Notes: generated by a model from the letters alone, not told the origin. 64,000 nt of DNA from Roseateles noduli (GCA_002205125.1 NIOE01000008.1:310001-374000); one strand, 5' to 3'; positions 26,415 to 35,714 are shown, counted from the stretch's first letter. Numbers and translations are program-made.

Positions 26415-27563
26415 TCAGAGGCGCTTCAGGCGCTCGATGAAATGCTTGACGGCGGGACCGAACATCGCGTGTTCCGCGACCCAGGCGCGATTGGCGGCGC
26501 CGAGCCGGTCGGCGTCGACCGAGTGCCCCGCCACGTCGCTCTGCCCGACCATCAGCTGGAGCCGGTCGGCCAGCGTGCCCAGGTCGTCGCCGTCCTTCAG
26601 GATCAGGCCGTGACGGCCCAGCAGCTTGACGTTGGGGTGCAGCGCCGCGTCGATGCTGGCGATGCCGCCGGTGCCCAGCACCTCGTCGTTGGCGGGCAGG
26701 TCGGACAGGATGGGCAGGCACTCGTGGGCCATCGCCTCCAGCACGGAGACCGACACCGAATCGCTCTGCGGCAGGCTCAGGAACCAGCGCGCCGGCGCGT
26801 AGCGGCGGCCCTGCGAGGTGGCGTCCAGGCGACCGACGAACTCGACACGATCCGCCAGGCCGAGCGACGCCACCTGCGCTTCCATCGCGCCGCGCAGGGA
26901 TCCGTCGTTCGCGACGACCAGGCGCGCCTCAGGCTGCTTCGCGGCGATCGCGGCGAAGACCTCGATCACGCGGTGCGGCCGATAGATCGGCTCCAGCCCC
27001 CGGTTGGCGTAGAAGAGCCACGGTTGCTTGCGCACGTTCTGCTTGGGCAACTGCTCCAGCCCGAACGGGAAGGTCATCACCTCGGCCGCGCCGAGCTCGC
27101 GCATGCGGGCGCTCATGTGCTCCGAGTCCGAGGTCGTGATCGCGCAGGCCTTCAGCACCTTCGTCGTCAGCCAGCGGTAGGCGAAGCCCTGCTCGGGCGT
27201 GACGAGGATGTCGCTGCCCCAGGCGGAGCCGGCGATCTTCGCGCGCAGCTTCCAGCCGCGGCGCGCGGCCCAGGCCAGCGTGCCGTGCGAGGTCAGGTAG
27301 TGCGCGTGCAGCCAGTCGGCGTCGACCTGCTTGAGCCAGGCGCCGAGCGCCGGCAATTGGCGGAGAACGGCGATGTTGCCGCCGGCGTGCGCGGGATCGG
27401 TGTTCAGCGCGAGGCGGCGGTCCTCCGGGATCAGGAACTGGAACTCCGGCGCGAAACCGCGCGTGGACGCGGCCCACAGTTCCAGGTCGCGCTGCTGCGA
27501 CAGCGCGCGCGCCCATTTCAGGAGGTGGGGGCTGTCGCCGTCACCGATCAGGACCAGTCTCAT
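26415..27563 (-). CDS. GT4-family glycosyltransferase
   Basis: This protein of 382 aa opens with MRLVLIGDGDSPHLLKWARALSQQ and contains WLHAHYLTSHGTLAWAARR, KIAGSAWGSDIL, FPFGLEQLPK, RGLEPIYRPHRVIEVFAAIAAKQPEARLVVANDG and VEFVGRL. The C-terminal SDSVSVSVLEAMAHECLPILSDLPANDEVLG is the EX7E motif region. It is a retaining GT-B transferase working at the cytoplasmic face. The ATG at 27563 overlaps the stop of the upstream flippase by ATGA. The longer frame to 28628 is antisense-type noise in the flippase gene. Sugar specificity cannot be read. Confidence 0.84.
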   Translation of the reverse strand: MRLVLIGDGDSPHLLKWARALSQQRDLELWAASTRGFAPEFQFLIPEDRRLALNTDPAHAGGNIAVLRQLPALGAWLKQVDADWLHAHYLTSHGTLAWAARRGWKLRAKIAGSAWGSDILVTPEQGFAYRWLTTKVLKACAITTSDSEHMSARMRELGAAEVMTFPFGLEQLPKQNVRKQPWLFYANRGLEPIYRPHRVIEVFAAIAAKQPEARLVVANDGSLRGAMEAQVASLGLADRVEFVGRLDATSQGRRYAPARWFLSLPQSDSVSVSVLEAMAHECLPILSDLPANDEVLGTGGIASIDAALHPNVKLLGRHGLILKDGDDLGTLADRLQLMVGQSDVAGHSVDADRLGAANRAWVAEHAMFGPAVKHFIERLKRL

Positions 27564-28864
27564 GCAGGGGCTCCGTGCAAGGCAGGACGCGGCGCCGAGC
27601 CGCGCACCAGCCACGCCAGATAGATCGCGAAATAGATCGGCAGCAGCACCGCGATGGCGGCCAGGGCCGTCGTCAACGCGCCGCCGCGGCTGAGCACCAG
27701 CGCCACCGGCAGCACGTACAGCGCGTTGCCGACGAGGCTGAAGACCAGCGCGCCGCGCTGGCGGCCGGTGACCATGGGGGTGACCGTCAGCGGCGCCGCG
27801 ATGAAATGCGCCGCCACGTAAGGGGCAAGCCAGCGTCCATACTCGCCGGCGCGGGCCCAGTCCTCGCCCAGCAGCCAGCCGAACAGCGCCGGACCGACGG
27901 CGATCAGCACGACCATGCAAGGCAGCGCGACCATCGCCAGCAGCTTGATGCCGCGCAGCAGGCGCGGTCGGAGATCGACGCCGCGCTGCCAGTCGCGGGC
28001 GAGTTCGCCGAGCAGCGCTTCGGACAGGGCGCCGCCGACCAGCGTCGCCGGCGCCTTCACGAGGCGCACCATCAGCGCGTAGTAGCCGGCTGTCGCAGCG
28101 TCCGCCCAGGCGGCGATCATCGCCAGCACCAGCGTCTCCTGCGCCGCGTTGACGAAGGCATGCGGGCTGTTGAGCAGCGGGAACTGCTTGTAGCGCCAGG
28201 CCAGACGGCGCAGATGCCGCCAGTGCCAGGTCTTGCCGGCCTGGTCCAGCCGCGTCGCGCGGCGCCAGCGCGCGCCGCGCCGCAGCAGCCACAGCGGCGC
28301 GAGCAGCGCGGCCAGACTCTGCGACAGCACCAGCGCCGCAACGCCCGCCCAGCCGCCGAGCGCAGCGACGGCCTGTGCCGCCGCCATCACGCCCTGCTGC
28401 AGCACGCGGGCCTGGGCGATCACGTCGATGCGGCCCTGGCGGTTGTTCCACAGGCTCAGCGCCTGCTGCATACCCGCCAGCGCCACGACCGGGGCGAGCA
28501 TCAGCAGCCAGGGGTCCAGTTGGTCGAGCGAAACCCAGCGTCCGCCCAGCTTGGCGTGGTGCGCCATCAGCAGGTGCCAGGCGGTGGCGCCGACGGCCGT
28601 GACCATGCCCACGCCGAGCGCGATCCACAGCGCCAGCTGCAGCACCAGCGCGGCCTCGCCGTCGCGGCGCGGCAGGACGATGGCGAACTCGTAGCGCGCG
28701 TTGGCGATGGTCGCGAGGTTCGCGGCCAGCGCCACGAACAGCGCCCAGTGGCCGAGCGCCTCCGCGCCGTACCAGCGCGTCAGCAGCGGCGCGATCAGCA
28801 TCGGGATCGCCTGCGTCAGCATCGACGCGCCGGCCAGTTGGGCGAAGCGGCGGCGCACCGTCAT
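27560..28864 (-). CDS. Second Wzx-type flippase / polysaccharide exporter (MVF superfamily)
   Basis: This is a membrane protein of 434 aa with about 12 hydrophobic segments. The N-terminus (FAQLAGASMLTQAIPMLIAPLLTRWYGAEALGHWALF) is the typical first helix of Wzx/RfbX-like flippases, which move undecaprenyl-linked oligosaccharide across the membrane. It is larger and much more GC-rich than the flippase at 5887-7071. Its start overlaps the upstream aminotransferase stop by ATGA and its stop overlaps the downstream glycosyltransferase start, so five successive genes from 30683 down to 26415 are closely packed. No second Wzy polymerase could be recognised beside it. Confidence 0.85.
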   Translation of the reverse strand: MTVRRRFAQLAGASMLTQAIPMLIAPLLTRWYGAEALGHWALFVALAANLATIANARYEFAIVLPRRDGEAALVLQLALWIALGVGMVTAVGATAWHLLMAHHAKLGGRWVSLDQLDPWLLMLAPVVALAGMQQALSLWNNRQGRIDVIAQARVLQQGVMAAAQAVAALGGWAGVAALVLSQSLAALLAPLWLLRRGARWRRATRLDQAGKTWHWRHLRRLAWRYKQFPLLNSPHAFVNAAQETLVLAMIAAWADAATAGYYALMVRLVKAPATLVGGALSEALLGELARDWQRGVDLRPRLLRGIKLLAMVALPCMVVLIAVGPALFGWLLGEDWARAGEYGRWLAPYVAAHFIAAPLTVTPMVTGRQRGALVFSLVGNALYVLPVALVLSRGGALTTALAAIAVLLPIYFAIYLAWLVRGSAPRPALHGAPA

Positions 28865-30126
28865 GGCGATCTGCCCCCGTGACGCTCCGCGATCGCGCGC
28901 AAGGCGGCGCGTTGCGACGGCCTCAGCCGTGCGTGGCGACCGAGCGGCAGGTTCAGCACCGTCCGCGCGGCGCGTTCGCCGTTCGGGCAATCGCCCTCGG
29001 CGTAGCCGAAGCGGCGGCTGCCGCGCGGATGGACGACGTCGTCGAACCAGGTGCCGCCGACGATGCCGACGTCCTCCAGCGCTTCGATCGCGGCGTCGCG
29101 CGTCGCCGCGTCGGGCAGCAGCAGCGGGTAGCGCAGCAGCACGGCGCCGGGCGCCCGCACCGGCCATTCCCAGCCGGGAAGGTTCGTCAGCAACGCATCG
29201 TAGTCCTGCGCCTGCGCGCGGCGCAGCGCATGGATCTCGTCGAAGCGGCGCGCCTGCATCAGGCCGATCGCGGCACTCAGCGGATGCAGGCCGGCGCGAT
29301 AGTCGGGTTCGGTCTCGCCGGCGACCTCGCTGTCGGGCGTCTTCGCGACGACGCCCAGCAGACGCGATGGCGTCCGCAGCAACGCGATCAGCGCGTGCAG
29401 CGCGGGGCGCGGCAGGCTCATCGTCAGGCGGTGCCAGCACAGCGTCAGCAGTTGCTTGAGGACCGTCGAGGTCGACGGTGCGTGCAACGCCAATGGGTTC
29501 GCCGACAGGTGCACCGCGAAGCGTTCGCGGGAGCCGGGGTCGTGGATCACGAGCGCGCCGCCGATGCCGGTGGTCAGCGGCTTGGAGAATTCGAAGCTGA
29601 AGAACGCCGCATGCCCCAGCGTACCGACCATGCGGCCGACCGCGTCGGTGCTGCCCCAGGCGTGGGCGGCGTCCTCGATGAAGACGACGTCGGGGTGCTT
29701 GGCCCGCAGCGCGTCCAGGCCCTCGGTGACTACGCCGAAGTTGTGCGGCACGACGACGACGCGCGTCGCCGGAGAGATCTCTTTGGAGATCGCGTCGGGC
29801 GTCGGATTGAAGTCGTCCCGGGCGATGTCGACGTAGCGCACCGCCAGGCCGAGGTGCATGAACACGTTGGGCACGACCACGCAGGTGTAGCCCGGCAGCA
29901 GCACTTCCGAGCCGATCGGCAGGTCCAGCGACGCGGTGAACGCGTGCAGCGCCGCACGGCCGGTGCCGAAGAGACGGACCTCGCCCGCCTGCGCCGGGTC
30001 GAGGCCGAGGCTGCGGGCGAAGGCGGCGCGGAAGTCCTCGGCGCCGGCTTCGCCGCGGCGCAGCCAGTGCCAGAGCGCGCCGGGCAGGTCGCGCCAGCGC
30101 AGCGCGGCGGCGACGTGGCCCTTCAC
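28861..30126 (-). CDS. Divergent DegT/DnrJ-family PLP aminotransferase-like protein
   Basis: This 421-aa protein belongs to the DegT/DnrJ/EryC1 fold but differs from the two other members in this locus. It has an N-terminal extension (about 45 aa) before RLFGTGRAALHAFTASLDLPIGSEVLLPGYTCVVVP. PLP-site features are present: VVVVPHNFGVV, VFIEDAAHAWGS, and the Schiff-base lysine in FSFEFSKPLTTGIGGALV. The C-terminal half contains LHPLSAAIGLMQARRFDEIHALRRAQ. The start is a GTG at 30124-30126 whose last two bases overlap the stop of the acetyltransferase gene (GTGA). Its substrate is unknown; a keto-sugar of the repeat unit is likely. Confidence 0.82.
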   Translation of the reverse strand: MKGHVAAALRWRDLPGALWHWLRRGEAGAEDFRAAFARSLGLDPAQAGEVRLFGTGRAALHAFTASLDLPIGSEVLLPGYTCVVVPNVFMHLGLAVRYVDIARDDFNPTPDAISKEISPATRVVVVPHNFGVVTEGLDALRAKHPDVVFIEDAAHAWGSTDAVGRMVGTLGHAAFFSFEFSKPLTTGIGGALVIHDPGSRERFAVHLSANPLALHAPSTSTVLKQLLTLCWHRLTMSLPRPALHALIALLRTPSRLLGVVAKTPDSEVAGETEPDYRAGLHPLSAAIGLMQARRFDEIHALRRAQAQDYDALLTNLPGWEWPVRAPGAVLLRYPLLLPDAATRDAAIEALEDVGIVGGTWFDDVVHPRGSRRFGYAEGDCPNGERAARTVLNLPLGRHARLRPSQRAALRAIAERHGGRSP

Positions 30127-30683
30127 GGGACGATCGACGGCGGCCGGGCCCCGTCGATCCGGTGGAGCGGCCGGGCCGGCACGCCGCCGTAGACCCAGCC
30201 GCTGGGCAGGTGGCCGCGCACCACCGCGTGCGCCGCGACGACGACGCCGTCGTCGATGAAGCTGCCCGGCAGCACCGTCACGCGCGCGCCGACGAACACG
30301 TTGGAGCCGATGCGGATCTCGCCGCGCCGGTAGTGGTCGCGGAACAGGCCGGTCGCCGTCACCGCGTTGGACTCGCAGAACAGCATCAGGCCGGGGCCGA
30401 TGGCGACGTCGTCGCCGATGGACAGGGACTGGTCGCCGACCAGCAGGTAGCCGCCCGGCGCGATGTGGCTGCGCGCGCCTATCGTGAAGCGTCCCTGGCC
30501 GGTGGCGAGGATCTGCACGTCGCGATACAGGATGGAGCCCGCGCCGATCGAGCTGCCGGCGCCGCAGCGCACGCGCGCGCCGGGGTGGATCTGCGCGCGC
30601 ACGCCCACGTCCAGCCCCAGCCACGCCGCGACCCGCGCGCGCATCCGGGCGCGCACCGCATCCAGCGTGTAGCCGATCAGCAT
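30123..30683 (-). CDS. Left-handed beta-helix acyltransferase (second sugar O/N-acetyltransferase)
   Basis: This hexapeptide-repeat protein of 186 aa contains VRCGAGSSIGAGSILYRDVQILATGQGRFTIGARSHIAPGGYLLVGDQSLSIGDDVAIGPGLML, IRIGSNVFVGARVTVLPGSFIDDGVVVAAHAVVRG and VYGGVPARPLHRID. A histidine in the insertion FRDHYRRG may be catalytic. It lacks the N-terminal Rossmann domain of PglD/NeuD enzymes, so a WcaF/CysE-like acetyltransferase is more likely. It could acetylate the amine made by one of the two neighbouring aminotransferases or a hydroxyl of the repeat unit. It starts 7 bases after the wbpE stop and is coupled to the next gene by GTGA. Confidence 0.82.
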   Translation of the reverse strand: MLIGYTLDAVRARMRARVAAWLGLDVGVRAQIHPGARVRCGAGSSIGAGSILYRDVQILATGQGRFTIGARSHIAPGGYLLVGDQSLSIGDDVAIGPGLMLFCESNAVTATGLFRDHYRRGEIRIGSNVFVGARVTVLPGSFIDDGVVVAAHAVVRGHLPSGWVYGGVPARPLHRIDGARPPSIVP

Positions 30684-30690
30684 CGGGGGA

Positions 30691-31806
30691 TCAGGTCAGC
30701 GCGACGCCGAGTGCGACGCCCAATGCGGCGACCACCTGGTCCTGCTGCGCCTCGCTCAGGTCGGGGCTCATCGGCAGGCTCATGACGCGCTGCGCGGCGG
30801 CCTCGGCGTTGGGCAGCGGCGTCGCCACGCGGCAGCGCTGCTCGTAGGCGGGCTGGCGGTGCAGCGGCTTCGGATAGTGGACCGCCGTCGGGATGCCGGC
30901 CTGCTTCAGCGCTTCCAGCACTGCGTCGCGGCGGTCCACCTGCACGGTGAACTGCGCCCAGACGCAGTCGCGGTCCTCGCGCACCGCCAGGCGTTGCAGC
31001 GGCAGCCCGGCGATCAGGCGCTGGTAGCGCTCGCCGATGGCCAGGCGCTGCGCGATCTCCCAGTCGAAGCGTTCCAGCTTGCCCAGCACCACCGCGCACT
31101 GCAGCGTGTCCATGCGGCCGCCGACGCCCACCCGCGTGTGCGTGTAGCGCTGGCTCTGGCCGTGGACGCGGATCTCGCGCGCGGCCTGCGCCAGCACGTC
31201 GTCGTCGGTGAACAGTGCGCCGCCGTCGCCGTAGCAGCCCAGCGGCTTGCTCGGGAAGAAGCTGGTCGCGCCCCAGGTCGACAGGCCGCAGCTCTTCTTC
31301 CCCTTGTACGAGGCGCCAAAGCTCTGCGCGGCGTCCTCGATCACCGGGATGTTCCCGTGTTTCGCCGCGATCGCATTGATCGCGTCCATGTCGCAGACCT
31401 GGCCGTAGAGGCTCACCGGCATGATCGCCCGGGTGCGCGGCGTGATGGCGGCCTCGATCAACGTCGCGTCGAGGTTGCAGCTGTCGGGCTCGATGTCGAC
31501 CAGCACCGGCACGCCGCCCAGCAGCACGATGGTCTCGACCGTCGCGGCGAAGGTGAAGGGCGTCGTGATGACCTCGTCGCCGGGCTGCAGGTCCAGCGCC
31601 ATCAGCGCGATCAGCAGTGCCTCGGTGCCGCTGGCCACGGTGATGCAGTGCTTCGCGCCGACGTAGGCGGCCAGCGCGGTCTCGAGCTCCTTGACCTCCG
31701 GGCCCATGATGTACTGGCCGTGGTCCAGCACGCGCTGGATGCGCGCGTCGATGGTCGTCTTCAGCGCGGCGTACTGTGCCTTGAGGTCGATGAAGGGAAG
31801 GCTCAT
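30691..31806 (-). CDS. wbpE: WbpE: UDP-2-acetamido-2-deoxy-3-oxo-glucuronate aminotransferase
   Basis: This DegT-family PLP enzyme of 371 aa transfers an amino group to C3 of UDP-3-keto-GlcNAcA. Its start, [42 protein letters not shown], is characteristic of WbpE/WlbC. Other features are [52 protein letters not shown] and the PLP lysine in [19 protein letters not shown]. It overlaps wbpD by ATGA and stands in the order wbpB-wbpD-wbpE, like the Bordetella wlbABC genes. WbpB and WbpE are known to act as a coupled pair, with 2-oxoglutarate recycling the cofactors. Confidence 0.93.
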   Translation of the reverse strand: MSLPFIDLKAQYAALKTTIDARIQRVLDHGQYIMGPEVKELETALAAYVGAKHCITVASGTEALLIALMALDLQPGDEVITTPFTFAATVETIVLLGGVPVLVDIEPDSCNLDATLIEAAITPRTRAIMPVSLYGQVCDMDAINAIAAKHGNIPVIEDAAQSFGASYKGKKSCGLSTWGATSFFPSKPLGCYGDGGALFTDDDVLAQAAREIRVHGQSQRYTHTRVGVGGRMDTLQCAVVLGKLERFDWEIAQRLAIGERYQRLIAGLPLQRLAVREDRDCVWAQFTVQVDRRDAVLEALKQAGIPTAVHYPKPLHRQPAYEQRCRVATPLPNAEAAAQRVMSLPMSPDLSEAQQDQVVAALGVALGVALT

Positions 31807-32399
31807 GGCTGGGGATCCTGGGGCGTGACCAGCGTCAGCGTCTGGCCGTCGAGTTCATAGAGGTCGCCGCCGGCCGGGCAGCTCGCGCGGCCGCGGCCGT
31901 CGACCGGCAGATCGAGCTTCTCGCCGTGGCGGCTCATCCAGCCGATCTGGCGGGCCGGCACGCCGACCATCAGGGCATACGGCTTCACGTCGCCCTTGAC
32001 GACGGCACCGGCGCCGACGAAGGCGTATTCGCCGATCGTCGCGCCGCAGACCACGGTGCAGTTCGCGCCCAGCGTCGCGCCGCGCTTCACCAGCGTCCGG
32101 CGGTACTCGCTCTTGCGCGGCACCGCCGAGCGCGGGTTGTAGACGTTGGTGAAGACCATCGACGGGCCGCAGAACACGTCGTCCTCCAGCGTCACCGCGT
32201 CGTAGACCGACACGTTGTTCTGGATCTTCACGTTGCGGCCGATCGTCACGTCGTTGCCGACGTACACGCCCTGCCCCAGCGAGCAGCCGTCGCCCACGCG
32301 CGCGCCGGCGCACACGTGGCTGAAGTGCCAGACCTTGGTGCCTTCGCCGAGCTGGGCGCCGTCGTCCACGACGGCCGAAGCGTGCTGCCAGAAGCTCAT
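31803..32399 (-). CDS. wbpD: WbpD: UDP-3-amino-GlcNAcA N-acetyltransferase
   Basis: This left-handed beta-helix acetyltransferase of 198 aa makes UDP-2,3-diacetamido-2,3-dideoxy-glucuronic acid. Features are [77 protein letters not shown], which is the WbpD/WlbB/FdtC signature stretch, and [22 protein letters not shown] at the end. Length is close to P. aeruginosa WbpD (about 190 aa). It starts one base after the wbpB stop region and overlaps wbpE by four bases. Confidence 0.93.
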   Translation of the reverse strand: MSFWQHASAVVDDGAQLGEGTKVWHFSHVCAGARVGDGCSLGQGVYVGNDVTIGRNVKIQNNVSVYDAVTLEDDVFCGPSMVFTNVYNPRSAVPRKSEYRRTLVKRGATLGANCTVVCGATIGEYAFVGAGAVVKGDVKPYALMVGVPARQIGWMSRHGEKLDLPVDGRGRASCPAGGDLYELDGQTLTLVTPQDPQP

Positions 32400-32400
32400 G

Positions 32401-33465
32401 TCAGAACACCAGCGGCAGGCCGACGCGCTGGCCGTCGCGCGCGCTGCGGTAGGCGGCGATCAGCAGCTCCAGCGAGCGCAGGCCCTCGTAGCCGTCCACC
32501 TGCGCCTGCGCCTCGCCGCGCAGCGTCTGGATGACGTTGTCGTAGTAGGCGGCGTGGCCGAAGCCGTAGACGCTGGTCGTCTCATAGCTGGCGTTCTTCA
32601 CCAGCTCGTCGTCGGGATGGGGCGTGTCGAAGGCCCAGTGCTCGATCTTGTTGACCGCGGTGCCGCCGATCTTGACCGTGCCCTTCTCGCCCAGGATGGT
32701 GATCGAGCCTTCCAGGTTCTGCGGGTAGGTCAGCATCGTCACGTTGATGCTGGCCAGGCCGCCGTGGCGCAGGCGCAGGGCCAGCACGCCGGTGTCCTCG
32801 GCCTCGATGTCGCGGTCCAGCGTGGCGGTGTAGGCGTGGACGTTGTCCACCGGGCCCACCAGCCAGTCCAGCAGGTCGACGTAATGGCTGGCCTGGTTCA
32901 TGAAGGCGCCGCCGTCCATGTCCCAGCGGCCGCGCCAGCGGGCGGCGTCGTAATAGCTCTGCGGGCGGGTCCAGAACACGTTGACCGTGCTCATGAAGAT
33001 GCGGCCGAAGCGGCCTTCGTCCAGCGCCTTCTTGACCAGCTGCACGGTGGCGTTGAGGCGGTTCTGCTTCACGACGAAGAGCTTCACGCCCGCGTCGCGG
33101 CAGGCGCGGACCATGGCCTGGCCTTCCTCGAACTTCGTCGCCATCGGCTTCTCGCTGAGCACGTGGCGGCCGGCCTGCGCGCAGGCGATGGCCTGCTGGG
33201 CATGCAGACCGCTGGGCGTGGACAGCACGATCAGGTCGGCGTCCGAGCCCGCCAGCAGCGCGTCCAGCGAGGCGAAGCCGCGGTCCGCGGGCAGGCCGGT
33301 CTGGGCCAGCGCGGCGGTCACGGCGTCGGGGCGCGTGTCGCAGACGGCGACCAGCTCCGCGCGACCCTGATGCCGGGTCAGCGCGTCGACGTGGTTCTTC
33401 GAAATTCGGCCGCAACCGACCAGGGCGACGCGGACCGGGCGGTCCAGGATGGGGAACTGAGACAT
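32401..33465 (-). CDS. wbpB: WbpB: UDP-GlcNAcA 3-dehydrogenase (Gfo/Idh/MocA family)
   Basis: This NAD-dependent oxidoreductase of 354 aa oxidises C3 of UDP-GlcNAcA, the first committed step toward UDP-GlcNAc3NAcA. The N-terminus [19 protein letters not shown] binds [20 protein letters not shown] contains the EKP motif of the Gfo/Idh family; [18 protein letters not shown] and the C-terminal part agree with WbpB/WlbA. The start at 33465 is only one base from a perfect inverted repeat containing a TAAAAT box, and I see no ribosome-binding site, so the transcript may be leaderless. It heads the minus-strand arm of the polysaccharide locus. Confidence 0.92.
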   Translation of the reverse strand: MSQFPILDRPVRVALVGCGRISKNHVDALTRHQGRAELVAVCDTRPDAVTAALAQTGLPADRGFASLDALLAGSDADLIVLSTPSGLHAQQAIACAQAGRHVLSEKPMATKFEEGQAMVRACRDAGVKLFVVKQNRLNATVQLVKKALDEGRFGRIFMSTVNVFWTRPQSYYDAARWRGRWDMDGGAFMNQASHYVDLLDWLVGPVDNVHAYTATLDRDIEAEDTGVLALRLRHGGLASINVTMLTYPQNLEGSITILGEKGTVKIGGTAVNKIEHWAFDTPHPDDELVKNASYETTSVYGFGHAAYYDNVIQTLRGEAQAQVDGYEGLRSLELLIAAYRSARDGQRVGLPLVF

Positions 33466-33466
33466 G

Positions 33467-33498
33467 GGGCGCGATTTTAAGAGCCTAAAATCGCGCCC
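33467..33498. promoter_or_regulatory. Perfect inverted repeat with back-to-back TAAAAT boxes between wbpB and lysS
   Basis: The arms GGGCGCGATTTTA (33467-33479) and TAAAATCGCGCCC (33486-33498) are exact inverse complements with a 6-base spacer. The 53-bp divergent spacer thus carries a TAAAAT -10 box on each strand (33486-33491 plus, 33474-33479 minus). The plus box would start lysS RNA near 33498, leaving about 20 bases of leader; the minus box would start RNA almost at the wbpB ATG. It could also bind a dimeric regulator. Confidence 0.65.
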
Positions 33499-33518
33499 TG
33501 CCCTTTTTGCAGCCCACG

Positions 33519-35060
33519 ATGAGCCAGCCCCAAGACCCCCAGACCGGCAACGACACGCCGGCGCCCGCCCAAGACGAGAACAAGCTGATCGCCGAACGCC
33601 GCGAGAAACTCGCCGCCGTCCGCGAAAAAGCCAAGGCCAAGGGGGTCGCGGCCTTCCCCAACGACTTCAAACCGCAGCACCGCGCGCAGCCGCTGCAGGC
33701 CCAGTACGGCGAGCTCCCCAACGAGGAACTCGAGCCGCAGGCCGTCGCCGTGACGGTGGCCGGCCGCATGATGCTCAAGCGCATCATGGGCAAGGCCAGC
33801 TTCGCCACGCTGCAGGACGCCACCGGCGCGATCCAGCTCTTCCTGTCCAAGGACGCGCTGGGTGAAGAGGTCTATGCCGACTTCAAGCACTTCGACCTGG
33901 GCGACATCCTGGGCGCCGAAGGCACGCTCTTCCGCACCCGCACCGGCGAGCTGTCGGTCAAGGTCACGACCCTGCGCCTGCTGACCAAGTCGCTGCGCCC
34001 GCTGCCGGACAAGTTCCACGGCATGGCCGACCAGGAGCAGAAGTACCGTCAGCGCTACGCCGACCTGATCTCCGACGGCAAGGCGCGCGACCGTTTCGTG
34101 GCGCGCTCCAAGGCCGTGTCCTCGATCCGCTCGTACATGGTCGAGAACGGCTTCCTGGAAGTCGAGACGCCCATGCTGCACCCGATCCCGGGCGGCGCGA
34201 ACGCCAAGCCGTTCATCACGCACCACAACGCGCTGGACCAGGAGATGTACCTGCGCATCGCGCCGGAGCTCTACCTGAAGCGTCTGGTGGTGGGCGGGTT
34301 CGAGCGCGTCTTCGAGATCAACCGCAACTTCCGCAACGAGGGGATCAGCGTCCGGCACAACCCCGAGTTCACGATGATGGAGTTCTACGCGGCCTTCTGG
34401 ACCCACCAGGAGGTCATGAGCTTCACCGAGGAAGTGATCCGCCACGCCGCGCGCGCCGCCACCGGCAGCGCCCAGGTCACCTACGCCGGCAAGCCGGTCG
34501 ACCTGGAGAAGCCCTTCACGCGCCTGTCGGTGCGCCAGTCGCTGATCGTGCACGCGGGCGTCAGCGAAGCGGAAGCCGACGACGCCGACGTGCTGCGCGC
34601 CAAGCTCAAGGAGTTGGGTGAAGAGGCGCCCAAGCACTGGGGCCTGTCGGCGCTGCAGTTCGGCCTGTTCGAGGCGGCGGTCGAGGAGAAGCTCTGGGAG
34701 CCGACCTTCATCGTCGACTACCCGGTGGAGGTCTCGCCGCTGGCGCGGGCGTCGGATGCGGACCCGACCATCACCGAGCGTTTCGAGCTCTTCATCACCG
34801 GTCGCGAGTACGCCAACGGCTTCTCCGAGTTGAACGATGCCGAGGACCAGGCGGCGCGTTTCCAGTCGCAGGTGGCCAACAAGGATGCGGGCGACGAGGA
34901 GGCGATGTTCTTCGACGCCGACTTCATCCGTGCCCTGGAGTACGGCATGCCTCCGACGGGTGGCTGCGGCATCGGCATCGACCGTCTGATGATGCTGATC
35001 ACCGACAGCCCCTCGATCCGCGACGTGATCCTCTTCCCCGCGCTGCGCCGCGAAAGCTGA
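33519..35060 (+). CDS. lysS: Lysyl-tRNA synthetase, class II
   Basis: This enzyme of 513 aa charges tRNA-Lys with lysine. It has an N-terminal OB-fold anticodon-binding domain ([34 protein letters not shown]) and a class II catalytic domain with motif 1 ([21 protein letters not shown]), motif 2 ([23 protein letters not shown]) and motif 3 ([15 protein letters not shown]). The length is normal for LysS (about 500 aa). I prefer the ATG at 33519 to a TTG at 33507. It is a housekeeping gene and marks the right border of the polysaccharide locus. A strong terminator lies at 35217. Confidence 0.97.
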   Translation: MSQPQDPQTGNDTPAPAQDENKLIAERREKLAAVREKAKAKGVAAFPNDFKPQHRAQPLQAQYGELPNEELEPQAVAVTVAGRMMLKRIMGKASFATLQDATGAIQLFLSKDALGEEVYADFKHFDLGDILGAEGTLFRTRTGELSVKVTTLRLLTKSLRPLPDKFHGMADQEQKYRQRYADLISDGKARDRFVARSKAVSSIRSYMVENGFLEVETPMLHPIPGGANAKPFITHHNALDQEMYLRIAPELYLKRLVVGGFERVFEINRNFRNEGISVRHNPEFTMMEFYAAFWTHQEVMSFTEEVIRHAARAATGSAQVTYAGKPVDLEKPFTRLSVRQSLIVHAGVSEAEADDADVLRAKLKELGEEAPKHWGLSALQFGLFEAAVEEKLWEPTFIVDYPVEVSPLARASDADPTITERFELFITGREYANGFSELNDAEDQAARFQSQVANKDAGDEEAMFFDADFIRALEYGMPPTGGCGIGIDRLMMLITDSPSIRDVILFPALRRES

Positions 35061-35187
35061 TCCCCGCGCACCGCACGCGCACCACCCGACCCCATTCAAC
35101 GTGCAGTCAACGGCTGCGAGTGGGGCCGGAATGGGGCTGGGGGTTCGCGGACGCGATGCCCCCTGCCCCGTGGAGTGCCCGCGCCAG

Positions 35188-35217
35188 GCCTCACGAACGC
35201 ACAGCCTCACGAACGCA
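35188..35217. repeat. Two 14-bp direct repeats, period 16, before the terminator
   Basis: GCCTCACGAACGCA occurs at 35188-35201 (as GGCCTCACGAACGCA) and again at 35204-35217. It lies in the 244-bp spacer between lysS and the DUF4148 gene. Confidence 0.7.
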
Positions 35218-35244
35218 AAAAGGACACCCGAGGGTGTCCTTTTT
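35217..35244. terminator. Strong bidirectional Rho-independent terminator (lysS / DUF4148 gene)
   Basis: A 13-bp perfect stem AAAAAGGACACCC (35217-35229) pairs with GGGTGTCCTTTTT (35232-35244). The A-rich and T-rich ends provide a U tract in both directions, so it can stop lysS RNA from the left and the minus-strand DUF4148 gene from the right. Confidence 0.9.
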
Positions 35245-35304
35245 CCTTGCTGGCCCCCCAGGCCGGCCGGTGCGTCCGGCAGTGTCGAGGGGGAAGCGTT
35301 GGCC

Positions 35305-35589
35305 TTACTTGGCCGAGTTGCCTTCGGTCGTCGCGCCCTTCTTGGCGGCGGTCTTCACGGCGGCCTTCTTGGCGGCGATCTGGGCCGAGGTCGGCGCATT
35401 GATGCCGTTTTCCAGCGAGCCGACGCCCGCTTGTTCGGCGCTCAGCGAGGCGATTTCGCCGGAATCACGGGCGGCTTGCAGCTCGGCGACGACTTCGGCG
35501 CGGGTCTTCTGGGCCGGTTCGGCGGCGAAGGTGGCGCCGGCGGTCAGGAAGGCGGCGGCAATCAGGGTGGTCTTGATCAGGGTGTTCAT
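35305..35589 (-). CDS. Small secreted DUF4148-family protein
   Basis: This 94-aa protein has a clear signal peptide (MNTLIKTTLIAAAFLTAGATFA, cut after AFA) and then AEPAQKTRAEVVAELQAARDSGEIASL, the core of DUF4148. The tail is rich in Lys and Ala (AAKKAAVKTAAKKGATTEG). The family is common in Burkholderiales, is exported to the periplasm, and has no known function; several members respond to stress or envelope signals. Two perfect palindromes lie upstream in the probable promoter region (35652-35669 and 35695-35708). It is a single-gene unit with its own terminator. Confidence 0.85.
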   Translation of the reverse strand: MNTLIKTTLIAAAFLTAGATFAAEPAQKTRAEVVAELQAARDSGEIASLSAEQAGVGSLENGINAPTSAQIAAKKAAVKTAAKKGATTEGNSAK

Positions 35590-35651
35590 GGCGGGCTCCT
35601 AGCGGTTCGTTGCACCGGACTCCGCACTCCGCGTCGTCCATGGGTTGAACT

Positions 35652-35669
35652 CTAGGCGTCAGCGCCTAG
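35652..35669. promoter_or_regulatory. Perfect palindrome upstream of the DUF4148 gene
   Basis: CTAGGCG - TCAG - CGCCTAG, 63 bases upstream of the start codon. It may form an RNA hairpin in the leader or be an operator. A further CTAGG half-site lies at about 35678. Nothing in the family tells which regulator would bind. Confidence 0.45.
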
Positions 35670-35694
35670 GGGAAACACTAGGCAATCTGGAAAG

Positions 35695-35714
35695 ATCCGT
35701 TCACGGATTGTCAA
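35695..35714 (-). promoter_or_regulatory. Palindrome next to a TTGACA -35-like box for the DUF4148 gene
   Basis: ATCCGT-TC-ACGGAT at 35695-35708 is followed on the minus strand's upstream side by TGTCAA (35709-35714), which reads TTGACA on the minus strand. A matching -10 box at 17 bases is poor, which would suit a promoter that needs an activator. The call is tentative. Confidence 0.4.
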
